From: Thalassotalea_A litorea
Lineage (GTDB): Bacteria; Pseudomonadota; Gammaproteobacteria; Enterobacterales; Alteromonadaceae
DNA length: 64,000 bases
Direction of reading: 5' to 3'
NCBI RefSeq assembly: GCF_043642205.1
Contig: NZ_JBHZSG010000004.1
Coordinates: 128,908 to 192,907, forward strand
The position numbers were made by a program, and so were the translations under genes. The notes beneath the pieces were generated by a model. That model searched no databases and was not told the DNA's origin. It was given only the letters and a program-made list of their open reading frames with translations. Of this stretch, positions 18,415-27,101 are shown piece by piece; positions within the stretch are counted from its first letter, which is position 1; the number at the start of each line of letters is the position of its first letter.

Positions 18415-19050
18415 TTAAAGTGCGTTAGATTTTTTCAATTCGATTAAATGTCGTTGCCCTTCAAGTTCCGGCACCTGAACCTGGTGGTAAGCCACCAACT
18501 CAATGCCAGCAGGCAATTGTTGCAGTTCTTGCTCAGGAAGAACACCTTTAAGTGCAAAAAAACGACCGTTTTCATCGATAAGATGTTCACACCAGCTTAC
18601 CATATCCAGCAGAGAAGCAAAGGCTCTACTTAAAACCCCGTCAAACGGGACTTCTGGCTGATATGCCTCAACTCTGCTAAGTAGCGGAGTTACATTGGAA
18701 AGTTTCAGTTGAAATACCACCTGACGCAAAAACGTGATGCGTTTTCCTAAGCTGTCCAATAATACAAAATTTCGCTGCGGATACAAAATAGCCAATGGGA
18801 TGCCCGGTAATCCCGGGCCGGTACCGACATCAATAAAGCGATCACCATGCAGATATGGGCCATTGGCGATACTATCAAGGATATGTTTGACCAACATTTC
18901 TTCGGGATCGCGCACCGACGTCAGATTATAGGCTTTGTTCCATTTGTGAAGAAGCTCAACGTAGGCGACAAGCAAATCTATCTGCTGCTCATTCACCGCT
19001 AAATCGGACTGAGCAATTAAATCGGTTAATCGAGATTTTAAATTCGTCAT
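18415..19050 (-). CDS. rsmG: 16S rRNA (guanine527-N7)-methyltransferase
   Basis: 211 residues. The SAM-binding motif FIDVGTGPGLPGIPLAI lies around residues 71-87, and YNLTSVRDPEEMLVKHILDS is a second family signature. It methylates G527 of 16S rRNA; loss can give low-level streptomycin resistance in other bacteria. It lies between mnmG and parA, as in many gammaproteobacteria. Confidence 0.97.
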   Translation of the reverse strand: MTNLKSRLTDLIAQSDLAVNEQQIDLLVAYVELLHKWNKAYNLTSVRDPEEMLVKHILDSIANGPYLHGDRFIDVGTGPGLPGIPLAILYPQRNFVLLDSLGKRITFLRQVVFQLKLSNVTPLLSRVEAYQPEVPFDGVLSRAFASLLDMVSWCEHLIDENGRFFALKGVLPEQELQQLPAGIELVAYHQVQVPELEGQRHLIELKKSNAL

Positions 19051-19122
19051 CGGTTGTTGCGTTCCAAAGGGCAGGGGCTGATAAACAAAGACCGGCTATT
19101 ATCGCCGGTCTCGTTGTTAAGG

Positions 19123-21012
19123 TTAAGCAGTTTTTCTCAACAGACCGTGTTTTTTCAGGTAAACCAGCAATAACGATATTGCCGCCGGAGTGATCCCCGA
19201 AATCCGGGACGCTTTACCTAAGGTCTCTGGGCGAGCGTCGCTGAGCTTGGCAACCACCTCATTGGATAAACCAGAGATTTGTGAAAAATCAAAATCGGCT
19301 GGGATCAAGGTGTTTTCATGACGTTTTTTCTTATCGATTTCATCAAGCTGACGTTCGATGTAACCGGCATATTTAATCTGAATTTCAACCTGTTCCGCCG
19401 CTTGCTTGTCAGTTAGACCAGGTCCGAAAGCTTCGATGTCCATCAGTGTTTCGTAACGGGTTTCAGGGCGACGAAGTAAGTCTTCAAGATTCGCTTCCCT
19501 TGAAATAGGGTTTTTTAACAATGGATTTAGCTGCTCAGCTGCAGGATTATCTTTTTGCACCCAAACGCCACGCAAACGTTGACGCTCAAGTTCGATATTT
19601 TCCATTTTTTCACAGAATCGCTGCCAGCGCGCATCGCCAACCAGACCAAGTTCACGGCCTTTTTCGGTCAGACGAATATCAGCATTGTCTTCGCGTAACA
19701 GCAAACGATATTCGGCACGAGAAGTAAACATGCGGTAGGGTTCTTTGGTGCCCAGGGTAGAAAGATCATCGATCAATACGCCCATATACGCCTGTTCGCG
19801 ACCTGGCGTCCAGCCTTCTTTGTCCTGCACCCGACATGCGGCGTTCATACCAGCCACTAGCCCCTGTGCGCCTGCTTCTTCATAGCCAGTTGTGCCGTTG
19901 ATTTGTCCGGCAAAAAACAAATTCTGGATAAATTTACTTTCCAGCGTTTGTTTTAGATCGCGAGGATCAAAATAATCATATTCGATCGCATAGCCTGGAC
20001 GAATGATATGGGCATTTTCAAATCCTTTAATGGAACGCACTAAATCCATTTGCACGTCAAAAGGTAAACTGGTGGAAATACCGTTAGGGTACACCTCATG
20101 GGTCGTCAGGCCTTCAGGCTCGACAAAAATCTGATGCGATTCTTTATCGGCAAATCGCATAATTTTATCTTCAATCGAAGGACAATATCGCGGACCAACA
20201 CCTTCGATCACGCCAGTATACATCGGCGATCGATCTAATCCTTCACGGATCACATTATGGGTTTTCTCGTTGGTATGGGTGATATAACAAGGAATTTGCT
20301 GCGGATGATGGGCTGTCTGGCCCATAAATGAGAACGTAGGAACTGGTGTATCACCAGGTTGTTCCTGCATCACAGAAAAGTCCAGAGTCCGGGCATCTAA
20401 GCGTGGCGGAGTGCCCGTTTTAAGGCGTTCGATGCGAAATGGCATATCCCTTAAACGGCTTGCCAGATTTACCGAAGCAGGATCGCCTGCACGTCCGCCT
20501 TGATAATTATTTAAGCCAATATGGATTTGTCCGGCTAGGAAGGTACCAACCGTTAATACCACGGTTTTACCTTTGAATTTCAAGCCCATTTGCGTGGATA
20601 CACCAACGATTTGATCGTTTTCAAGGATCAAGTCATCGCAAGGTTGCTGGAATATCGTAAGGTTTTCCTGATTTTCCAAGTAGTTACGGACATAGGCCTT
20701 GTAAAGCAAACGATCCGCCTGGGCACGGGTTGCGCGCACTGCGGGACCTTTTGAAGAATTCAATGTACGAAACTGGATCCCACCGTGATCAATGGCTTCA
20801 GCCATCAAACCACCCAGAGCGTCAATTTCTTTGACCAAATGTCCTTTACCGATCCCACCAATCGCTGGGTTGCATGACATGGCACCTAAGGTATCAATGT
20901 TATGAGTCAGCAATAATGTTTTGCAACCCATACGAGCCGCCGCCAGGCAGGCTTCTGTACCAGCATGACCACCTCCAACAACGATAACGTCAAAGGAATC
21001 TTGATACCACAT
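19123..21012 (-). CDS. mnmG: tRNA uridine-34 5-carboxymethylaminomethyl modification enzyme, FAD subunit
   Basis: 629 residues, the usual length. The N-terminal FAD-binding motif VVGGGHAGTEACLAAARMG is at residues 11-29. The GidA signatures GTPPRLDARTLDFS and YCPSIEDKIMRF are present, with the C-terminal helical domain that binds MnmE/tRNA. It acts with MnmE, encoded 1.4 kb away in this window. It is the gene next to oriC, and its transcription runs away from the origin as in E. coli. Confidence 0.98.
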   Translation of the reverse strand: MWYQDSFDVIVVGGGHAGTEACLAAARMGCKTLLLTHNIDTLGAMSCNPAIGGIGKGHLVKEIDALGGLMAEAIDHGGIQFRTLNSSKGPAVRATRAQADRLLYKAYVRNYLENQENLTIFQQPCDDLILENDQIVGVSTQMGLKFKGKTVVLTVGTFLAGQIHIGLNNYQGGRAGDPASVNLASRLRDMPFRIERLKTGTPPRLDARTLDFSVMQEQPGDTPVPTFSFMGQTAHHPQQIPCYITHTNEKTHNVIREGLDRSPMYTGVIEGVGPRYCPSIEDKIMRFADKESHQIFVEPEGLTTHEVYPNGISTSLPFDVQMDLVRSIKGFENAHIIRPGYAIEYDYFDPRDLKQTLESKFIQNLFFAGQINGTTGYEEAGAQGLVAGMNAACRVQDKEGWTPGREQAYMGVLIDDLSTLGTKEPYRMFTSRAEYRLLLREDNADIRLTEKGRELGLVGDARWQRFCEKMENIELERQRLRGVWVQKDNPAAEQLNPLLKNPISREANLEDLLRRPETRYETLMDIEAFGPGLTDKQAAEQVEIQIKYAGYIERQLDEIDKKKRHENTLIPADFDFSQISGLSNEVVAKLSDARPETLGKASRISGITPAAISLLLVYLKKHGLLRKTA

Positions 21013-21089
21013 AAAAGAAAAACCTCGATTAATGAAAACGGAATACGACTTAAATCTAAGGTGAGTATTCTACCGTTTATTGGCGGTTA

Positions 21090-21415
21090 GGGAAACGATC
21101 AAAGTGTTAAAAGATCGAACGCTGGATCCTTAATAAAATATAAAGATCTATATATAGATCTTATTATTATCTCTTATTAGTGATCGCGTTTTCTGTTGAT
21201 AACTCAATAAAGCGCTTTATTTATAGGTGGTTGGGATAGATCAGATCCTGTGATCAAGGTTGGATCTGATCATGTATTACTTCTGATCAAAAGGCCTGTT
21301 TATCCACAGGAGATCTTTTTGATTTTATTGTGCACTGAATAATAAGTGAAAATTAACGGTTTGATCACAGTTTTATTCACAATAGCTAATTTTTAGATCG
21401 TAAACTGTGGGTAAG
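21090..21415. other. oriC: Chromosomal replication origin oriC
   Basis: The mnmG-mioC gap has 15 GATC sites between 21097 and 21399, where about one would be expected. DnaA boxes: TTATCCACA at 21299-21307 (perfect), TTATTCACA at 21373-21381 (perfect for TTATNCACA), TGTGGGTAA at 21406-21414 and TGTTGATAA at 21194-21202 (one mismatch each). An AT-rich unwinding region with GATCT repeats (AAAGATCTATATATAGATCTT and on to CTCTTATTAG, 21142-21180) lies at the mnmG side. Its start (GGATCC..., 21124) and order match the E. coli oriC plan: unwinding element left, DnaA boxes right, mioC next. Dam/SeqA control is implied by GATC density. Confidence 0.93.
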
Positions 21416-21419
21416 TTCT

Positions 21420-21863
21420 TTATAACTGATCCAAATGATCGCGTATCCATTGCTCAGCGATCTCTTCGGGATCAATATCCTCGTCCATATCGATACAGAA
21501 TATATCAATGATTTCTTTAGCCCCCTTAGATAACATATTGTTTTGTATGTTTTTTCCTGCCAAACAAAAGGTGTCGTAGTTACTATCACCAACAGCGATC
21601 ACAAAAAACTTTAGATCGTCCAAGGGTTGATCATATGCACAGAGGTTCTCGACGAACGACTCTATATTTTCTGGAAAATCGCCTGCGCCATGGGTTGAGG
21701 TGCAAATAATCCAGGTCTGATCTTTTCTTGGAATTTGTGAAAATTCCGGTTGAAAGTGCAATTCACATGAATGATTTGCATCTTTTATAACCGATTCTAC
21801 GGCTTCAGCAATGTATTCTGTCCCACCTAACATGCTGCCAACGATGATTTGAAATGATGACAT
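21420..21863 (-). CDS. mioC: Flavodoxin-like protein MioC
   Basis: 147 residues from the chosen start MSSFQIIVGSMLGGTEYIAE; AGGAACT stands upstream of this Met, and an in-frame start ten codons earlier lacks family similarity. The FMN-binding features are STHGAGDFPENIESF (around residues 55-69) and AVGDSNYDTFCLAGKN. MioC is a short-chain flavodoxin linked to biotin synthase activity in E. coli. It is transcribed toward and possibly into oriC, the arrangement known in E. coli, where mioC transcription affects initiation. Confidence 0.93.
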   Translation of the reverse strand: MSSFQIIVGSMLGGTEYIAEAVESVIKDANHSCELHFQPEFSQIPRKDQTWIICTSTHGAGDFPENIESFVENLCAYDQPLDDLKFFVIAVGDSNYDTFCLAGKNIQNNMLSKGAKEIIDIFCIDMDEDIDPEEIAEQWIRDHLDQL

Positions 21864-22437
21864 GGAGAGTTCCTGTAAGTAATTTATCTTCAATTATGGC
21901 GATTCTTTTGTCGAATGAATCCCATTTTTTGCGGACATTATACGTGTGCATGTAGAAAAGCGGGATCTTTATTCTTGGCTGAATAATGGTCGTAAACGAG
22001 GGCGATAAATACAGATAGACCTATATCTGGAACTGTTTTTACCTGGGGTAAAAAGGTTTATTTTTAGGCTTTTTAAGACATGGTAGAAGAATTATTGAGT
22101 GGTAATACAAACGCTGGGTTGACTCGGATCCACTCTTTCATTAGATCCCGTTCTTCAACGGGATGACGCAGATTCCTCACGCAGTGCGGGATCTTTGTTA
22201 CTCTATAAACGTGTCATTCCGTGATACTGCACGGAATCTGAGGTTTAGGTTTTGGCTTGGTATAAATGAAGGCTCAGTATGGGAAGGGAGATCCCGTTTT
22301 TCAACGGGATGACGCAGATTCCTCACGGGAAGGGAGATCCCGTTCTGCAACGGGATGACGCAGATTCCTCACGGGGAAGGAGATCCCGGCCGACGCCGGG
22401 ATGACTCTGCAGCCTAGCTGACGCGGCGGGAGCCTCG
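21864..22437. repeat. mioC-mnmE gap with five REP elements, three in a 46-base tandem
   Basis: REP cores of the form GCGTCAT-stem-loop-stem-ATCT are at 22143-22169 (minus), 22211-22239 (plus), 22289-22315, 22335-22361 and 22381-22406 (minus). The last three are spaced exactly 46 bases apart and share the linker 'gattcctcacggg-aagg'. The first part of the gap (21864-22130) carries the mioC upstream region and no gene. No frame here looks coding. Confidence 0.75.
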
Positions 22438-23829
22438 TCACTTACCAATACAGAATGATGAGAATATTTGGCCTAGCAGATCGTCACTGGTAAATTCGCC
22501 GGTAATTTCATTTAGCGCCTGTTGGGTAATACGCAGTTCTTCCGCGAGTATTTCGCCCGCCATAAATGACAATAATTGTTCCTGTCCCGTTAACAAGTGC
22601 TGTTGTGCCGTTTCCAGGGCCTGAATATGGCGTCGGCGTGCCATAAAACCTCCCTCGGCATTACCTTCATACCCCATGCATTGCTTAAGGTGCTCGGTTA
22701 ACGCATCGATGCCATCGCCAGTCTTTGCTGACAAGGTTATGGTTGGCTTTTCATGGGAGACTTTGTAGCCACATACCTGGCCGCTAATATCGGCTTTATT
22801 GCGGATAATGGTTAAGCCCATATTGTCCGGCAGTTGTTTGAAAAACTCAGGCCAGAACTGGGTTGGATCGATAGTTTCATCCTGTTGTGAGTCAATCATT
22901 AACAAAACGCGATCCGCTTGTTTGATTTCCTTCCACGCCCGTTCAATACCAATTTGCTCGACTTTATCCGGGCTTTCCCTAAGACCTGCGGTATCGATAA
23001 TATGTAATGGCATGCCATCAATATGAATCTGTTCCGTTAGCACATCCCGGGTCGTACCTTCAATGTCAGTGACGATCGCCGATTCTCGGCCACTCAAGGC
23101 ATTAAGCAGGCTGGATTTACCAGCATTGGGTCTGCCGGCAATAACGACCCGCATGCCTTCGCGGATAATCGAACCTTGCTGGGCTTTCGCTAATACATCT
23201 GCTACCTGTTCAATCAATGCCCTCAAGGATGAACTTACGTTGTCATCCTTGAGAAAGTCGATCTCTTCTTCCGGAAAATCAATGGCTGCCTCGACGTACA
23301 TGCGCAGATGTATGACATCATCGACGAGCTGATGTACCAGTTTTGAAAAATCCCCTTGTAGTGAATGCAGGGCTGCTCGGGCTGCCTGTTCTGAACTTGA
23401 ATTGATTAAATCGGCGATGGCTTCGGCCTGGGTTAGATCCAGTTTGTCATTAATAAATGCCTGTTCGGAAAACTCCCCAGGTTTGGCCATGCGAATATTA
23501 TCCAGACTAATAATGTGCTTTAGCAGCATATCCAGAATAACCGGGCCGCCATGCCCTTGTAATTCAAGTACATCCTCACCGGTAAATGAGTTAGGCCCTT
23601 TAAAAAATAACGCGATACCCTGGTCAATTACGTCCTGATTTTTATCGAAAAACGAAAGATACTCCGCATAACGGGTCTTCGGCACTTTACCCAGCAATTG
23701 TTCGGCAGCATGACTTGCCAAAGGGCCGGATACTCGAATAATACCAACCCCGCCGCGACCAGGTGGTGTGGCTTGAGCGGCAATGGTTTCGATATTACTT
23801 AAGGTTTTCGTTGAGCTGTTGTCGGACAT
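22438..23829 (-). CDS. mnmE: tRNA modification GTPase MnmE
   Basis: 463 residues. The N-terminal tetrahydrofolate-binding domain starts around TIAAQATPPGRGGVGIIRVSG. The inserted Ras-like G domain has GRPNAGKSSLLN, DIEGTTRDVL and DTAGLRES. The C-terminal CIGK, with the catalytic Cys, is intact. With MnmG it installs (carboxymethyl)aminomethyl groups on U34 of certain tRNAs. It lies next to mioC in this genome, separated by REP repeats, and precedes nothing on the same strand. Confidence 0.98.
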   Translation of the reverse strand: MSDNSSTKTLSNIETIAAQATPPGRGGVGIIRVSGPLASHAAEQLLGKVPKTRYAEYLSFFDKNQDVIDQGIALFFKGPNSFTGEDVLELQGHGGPVILDMLLKHIISLDNIRMAKPGEFSEQAFINDKLDLTQAEAIADLINSSSEQAARAALHSLQGDFSKLVHQLVDDVIHLRMYVEAAIDFPEEEIDFLKDDNVSSSLRALIEQVADVLAKAQQGSIIREGMRVVIAGRPNAGKSSLLNALSGRESAIVTDIEGTTRDVLTEQIHIDGMPLHIIDTAGLRESPDKVEQIGIERAWKEIKQADRVLLMIDSQQDETIDPTQFWPEFFKQLPDNMGLTIIRNKADISGQVCGYKVSHEKPTITLSAKTGDGIDALTEHLKQCMGYEGNAEGGFMARRRHIQALETAQQHLLTGQEQLLSFMAGEILAEELRITQQALNEITGEFTSDDLLGQIFSSFCIGK

Positions 23830-24014
23830 AAATACGTAAAATTCATTTAGATATGGACTGAATTATAAACGAGTTAACAAAGGAGGGGATAGGGGAGAAG
23901 AGGATAACCGGATATTTTATTATCCGATATTGCATTTGGTCATATATAATGGTGTTGAACCTTAACTGTAAACTAAAACAGCGTTACAACGTCTGACGAT
24001 TAAATCAAAAATGC

Positions 24015-24047
24015 CCAAAAAAAGACCTGCATATGCAGGCCTTTTAA
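24015..24047 (-). terminator. Rho-independent terminator after yidC
   Basis: On the minus strand a GACCTGCATATGCAGG-type perfect stem (plus 24022-24040, loop within CATATG) is followed by seven T. It ends the rpmH-rnpA-yidD-yidC transcription unit 20 bases after the yidC stop. Confidence 0.85.
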
Positions 24048-24066
24048 TTAAAAACAATCGACTTCG

Positions 24067-25713
24067 CTATTTTTTAGCGGGTTTCGCATTGGCTTTTTCT
24101 TCCGCTTTTTCAATTGAGCGGAAGATAATCAGCATTTGAATAATGGTGATTACGTTTGATACTAACCAGTATAGTACCAGGCCAGATGGGAACCACAGGA
24201 AGAAGAAGGTGAAGAATACCGGCATCCATTGCATCATTTTTTGCTGCATTGGATCGGTTGCCATATTCGGTTGCAACTTCTGCATCAGGAACATCGATGC
24301 ACCCATTAATAATGGCATGACGAAATACGGGTCCATTGACGATAAGTCATTTATCCATAGGGCAAATGGTGCATGGCGTAATTCAACGCTTTCAATAAAT
24401 ACCCAGTATAACGCCAGAAATATTGGCATCTGTACGAGTAATGGTAAACAACCACCTGCAGGATTAACCTTCTCTTTCTTATACAGCTCCATCATCGCTT
24501 GTGACATTTTCTGACGATCATCGCCATAACGTTCTTTCAAAGCGGTCATTTTCGGCTGGATCTTGCGCATTTTTGCCATTGACGTGTATTGGGTTTTGGT
24601 CAACGGATACATAATGGTTTTCACCACGATGGTGATACAGATAATCGCCAGACCCCAGTTAACCACTAATCCCTGGATTTTAATCAATAACCAGAACAGA
24701 GGCTGACTGATGAAAAATAGGATGCCGTAATCGACGGTTAAATCAAGGCCGTTAGCAATCTTGGCTAATGAATCCTGATCTTTAGGGCCGACATAAAATG
24801 TGGCACTTAGTGTTTCTGTACCGCCAGGAGCGATAGCAACGGTTGGCTGTTTGAAACCAATAACGGCTTGGCCTTTAGCGCCAAGATAATTGGTGTATAA
24901 ATCATTCGTTGTATTTTGGTTAGGCACCCAGGCACTGACAAAATAATGCTGCAACATGCCGACCCAACCAGCTTTGGTTTTGGTATTTAGGTTAGCATCT
25001 TCAATATCGTCAAATGGGAGCTTTTCATAGCGACTGTCGCTAGTCGAATACGCGGCACCACGATAGGTAGGCATAAACATAGAGCCTTCATCGTCGATAT
25101 AGGTGTCTTGTTTTAGCTGACCGTACAGCTGCACACTTGCAGCCGCAGCACTGTTGTTATTAACAATGTATTCAACCGCAACATCATATTTGCCGCGCGT
25201 TAAGGTAAAGCGCTTAATATAGTTAATGTCATTGTTAGCGTACGTCAGATCGACAACTAATTGGTCACCGGAAATCTGATATTCTGTTTTGTCTGCAACA
25301 TAGACTGCGCGACCTTTATTGGTTGCATCGCCTTGAGCGCCGATTAATCCGGACTGAGCAACATAGATAAAACCATCAGACGTCAGTATTGGCATTGCCT
25401 GACCACTGCCTTGCTCGGTTTCAAACTGTAATAACTTAGCGGCAACGATATCACCACCACGGGTGTCGATGGTTAATTCCAAAACATCAGAAGCAACAGT
25501 GATAGTGCCACCTTTACCTGAAGTGTCTTGAGTTGCAGGGGCTTGCTCACTGGCCTGCGGAATAAAATCATCGTCGCCAGACTGAGTTGGAGACGAGGTC
25601 GCAGCCTCAGTTTCTACTGGTTGTTGTGGCGCATTATCGACTTGCCACTGTTGAAACAGTAAGAAACTAACTACCAGTAATGCTATGAATAGCAAACCGC
25701 GTTGTGATTCCAT
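24067..25713 (-). CDS. yidC: Membrane protein insertase YidC
   Basis: 548 residues. One N-terminal signal-anchor helix (RGLLFIALLVVSFLLFQQW, residues 5-23), a large periplasmic beta-domain (about 60-340) and a C-terminal five-helix insertase domain are visible. The latter includes WGLAIICITIVVKTIMYPLTKTQYTSMAKMRKIQP and GGCLPLLVQMPIFLALYWV. It inserts membrane proteins alone or with SecYEG, including F0 subunits c and a encoded in this same window. It follows yidD by six bases. Confidence 0.98.
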   Translation of the reverse strand: MESQRGLLFIALLVVSFLLFQQWQVDNAPQQPVETEAATSSPTQSGDDDFIPQASEQAPATQDTSGKGGTITVASDVLELTIDTRGGDIVAAKLLQFETEQGSGQAMPILTSDGFIYVAQSGLIGAQGDATNKGRAVYVADKTEYQISGDQLVVDLTYANNDINYIKRFTLTRGKYDVAVEYIVNNNSAAAASVQLYGQLKQDTYIDDEGSMFMPTYRGAAYSTSDSRYEKLPFDDIEDANLNTKTKAGWVGMLQHYFVSAWVPNQNTTNDLYTNYLGAKGQAVIGFKQPTVAIAPGGTETLSATFYVGPKDQDSLAKIANGLDLTVDYGILFFISQPLFWLLIKIQGLVVNWGLAIICITIVVKTIMYPLTKTQYTSMAKMRKIQPKMTALKERYGDDRQKMSQAMMELYKKEKVNPAGGCLPLLVQMPIFLALYWVFIESVELRHAPFALWINDLSSMDPYFVMPLLMGASMFLMQKLQPNMATDPMQQKMMQWMPVFFTFFFLWFPSGLVLYWLVSNVITIIQMLIIFRSIEKAEEKANAKPAKK

Positions 25714-25719
25714 AATTTG

Positions 25720-25968
25720 TTAATTCTCTTGTTTAGATTTAGGAACGGGATCTTCACCACCCGCGTGCAGAGGATGGCATTTTAATATACGTTTAATCGC
25801 TAACCAACTCCCTTTTATGACACCAAAGCGATTAATTGCCGTGATAGCATAACTGGAACAGGTTGGATTGAATCGACAATTGTTGCCAAGCAATGGACTT
25901 AACCAACGCTGGTAGGCCTTTATCGGGGCAATAACTATCGCTTGTGCCGCTGAATGATTTTTCGCCAT
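25720..25968 (-). CDS. yidD: Membrane protein insertion efficiency factor YidD
   Basis: 82 residues. Family signature PIKAYQRWLSPLLGNNCRFNPTCSSYAITAINRFG and the KCHPLHAGGEDPVP motif with conserved Cys residues are present. YidD is a small amphipathic membrane-associated helper encoded between rnpA and yidC. Its start overlaps the 3' end of rnpA by 34 bases, common in this operon. The Shine-Dalgarno sequence is weak (GGAAAA), which suggests translational coupling. Confidence 0.95.
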   Translation of the reverse strand: MAKNHSAAQAIVIAPIKAYQRWLSPLLGNNCRFNPTCSSYAITAINRFGVIKGSWLAIKRILKCHPLHAGGEDPVPKSKQEN

Positions 25969-26291
25969 ATTTTTTCCAATTGTTGAACAATCTCTTCATT
26001 TTCGAGTTGATCAATCCCTGACTTTACCATAACAACCAAATCAACGGCAGGAAGTTTGTGCTGATTTAAGCGAAAACTTTCACGAACCAGGCGTTTTATT
26101 CGATTTCTTTGTACGGCATGCTTTACTCGTTTTTTAGCAATAGCCATGCCTAAACGATTATTGGCGTCTTTGTTGGTCGTTATTAATATGGTGAAATGGC
26201 TTGAGCCATATCGAGAGGGGTGATTAAAAACTTTTTGGAAATGATCAGGAGTCAACAGACGTGACTCCCGATTAAAACTGTAGGTACCCAT
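25935..26291 (-). CDS. rnpA: Ribonuclease P protein component
   Basis: 118 residues, typical length. It begins with YSFNRESRLLTPDHFQKVF, and the RNA-binding RNR motif is AVQRNRIKRLVRESFRLN (about residues 59-76). It binds the M1 RNA and increases precursor-tRNA affinity. The start follows rpmH by 27 bases and has only a distant AAGGA upstream, so coupled translation from rpmH is possible. Confidence 0.97.
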   Translation of the reverse strand: MGTYSFNRESRLLTPDHFQKVFNHPSRYGSSHFTILITTNKDANNRLGMAIAKKRVKHAVQRNRIKRLVRESFRLNQHKLPAVDLVVMVKSGIDQLENEEIVQQLEKIWRKIIQRHKR

Positions 26292-26318
26292 GTGGGTAAT
26301 AATCCTTATAAAGAAGGA

Positions 26319-26453
26319 TTAGGCGCTAAGCTTAGCACGACCTTTAGCACGACGACGTGCAATAACAGCACGACCGTTTTTAGTAGCCATGCGAGCACGG
26401 AAACCGTGGTTACGTTTACGCTTTAATACGCTAGGTTGAAATGTTCTTTTCAT
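26319..26453 (-). CDS. rpmH: 50S ribosomal protein L34
   Basis: 44 residues beginning MKRTFQPSVLKRKRNHGFR and continuing with ARMATKNGRAVIARRRAKGR. This is the near-universal L34 sequence, extremely basic. The gene is too short for ordinary ORF cut-offs. It is the first gene of rpmH-rnpA-yidD-yidC and is transcribed divergently from dnaA. Confidence 0.99.
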   Translation of the reverse strand: MKRTFQPSVLKRKRNHGFRARMATKNGRAVIARRRAKGRAKLSA

Positions 26454-26527
26454 GACGCTATCCCGTTATGTTTGTTTGCTATGCGAAAACAAACGTTTTC
26501 GAGCACTGTGTTAAAAAATGAGGCCGA

Positions 26528-26556
26528 ATTCTAAATAGATTAGGCGATAAAGTCAA
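26528..26556 (-). promoter_or_regulatory. Sigma-70 promoter of rpmH
   Basis: On the minus strand TTGACT (26551-26556) and TAGAAT (26528-26533) are separated by 17 bases and followed by a GC-rich discriminator (TCGGCC), as expected for a growth-regulated ribosomal protein promoter. Confidence 0.75.
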
Positions 26557-27101
26557 CGATATTCGTAAAAAGAGTTTTTAAAGGATCCTTAACAAGATCC
26601 TTTTATATCGCAGACTCGGGTTGTGGGTCGTAATTAGTATAGTAAAGGGATCCTAGATGTTTGAAAATAACATCCAGAGTGTAAAAAAGATGTCAATAAT
26701 CCCCTTAGTTTTGGATCGCGATCCGTTAAAAGCACATTTTCCTCGTTAGGATCCGATTGCAACAGGAATATAAATAAAGTTTCTTTATATCCACAGTTTT
26801 ATAACAAAATTTTGGGGTTTTTATTGGTTTGTCTGAATATGTCGGCGAAATCAAGTAATTATATCGTCAAAATCCGGCATGTTCTGATTGCTTATCGTTA
26901 TTAAAAGCCTTTAAAAATGCTTACTTAGTAAAAAAGATCGATTTTTTTAAAAATTATCCCAAACCTCGTATTGCACTTGTGGATAACTGGGGTGATAATG
27001 GCTCGATAATAAAAAACATTCACAGGATAATCTTGCTACCTTCTCTGTTCATTACCCAGTTATACATCGGATAGTAGCCCCCTTATTTCCAGGAGTATTG
27101 A
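26557..27101. promoter_or_regulatory. rpmH-dnaA regulatory region with DnaA boxes and GATC cluster
   Basis: No gene is seen in this 545-base, AT-rich stretch. It contains a perfect DnaA box TGTGGATAA (26978-26986), a one-mismatch box ATATCCACA (26787-26795), an AT-rich block around 26935-26960, and seven GATC sites (26584, 26596, 26649, 26714, 26720, 26750, 26936). This fits DnaA autoregulation of the dnaA promoter. It could also be a remnant or accessory origin, because in pseudomonads oriC lies in the rpmH-dnaA gap. Confidence 0.6.

Noticed and set aside
22289..22406. CRISPR-like short tandem repeats
   Set aside because: Only three units with constant linkers instead of unique spacers, palindromic cores scattered in both orientations elsewhere, and no cas genes.
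25935..25968. Overlap of yidD and rnpA as a possible frameshift or wrong start
   Set aside because: Both products are complete and overlaps of this kind are common in rnpA-yidD pairs.
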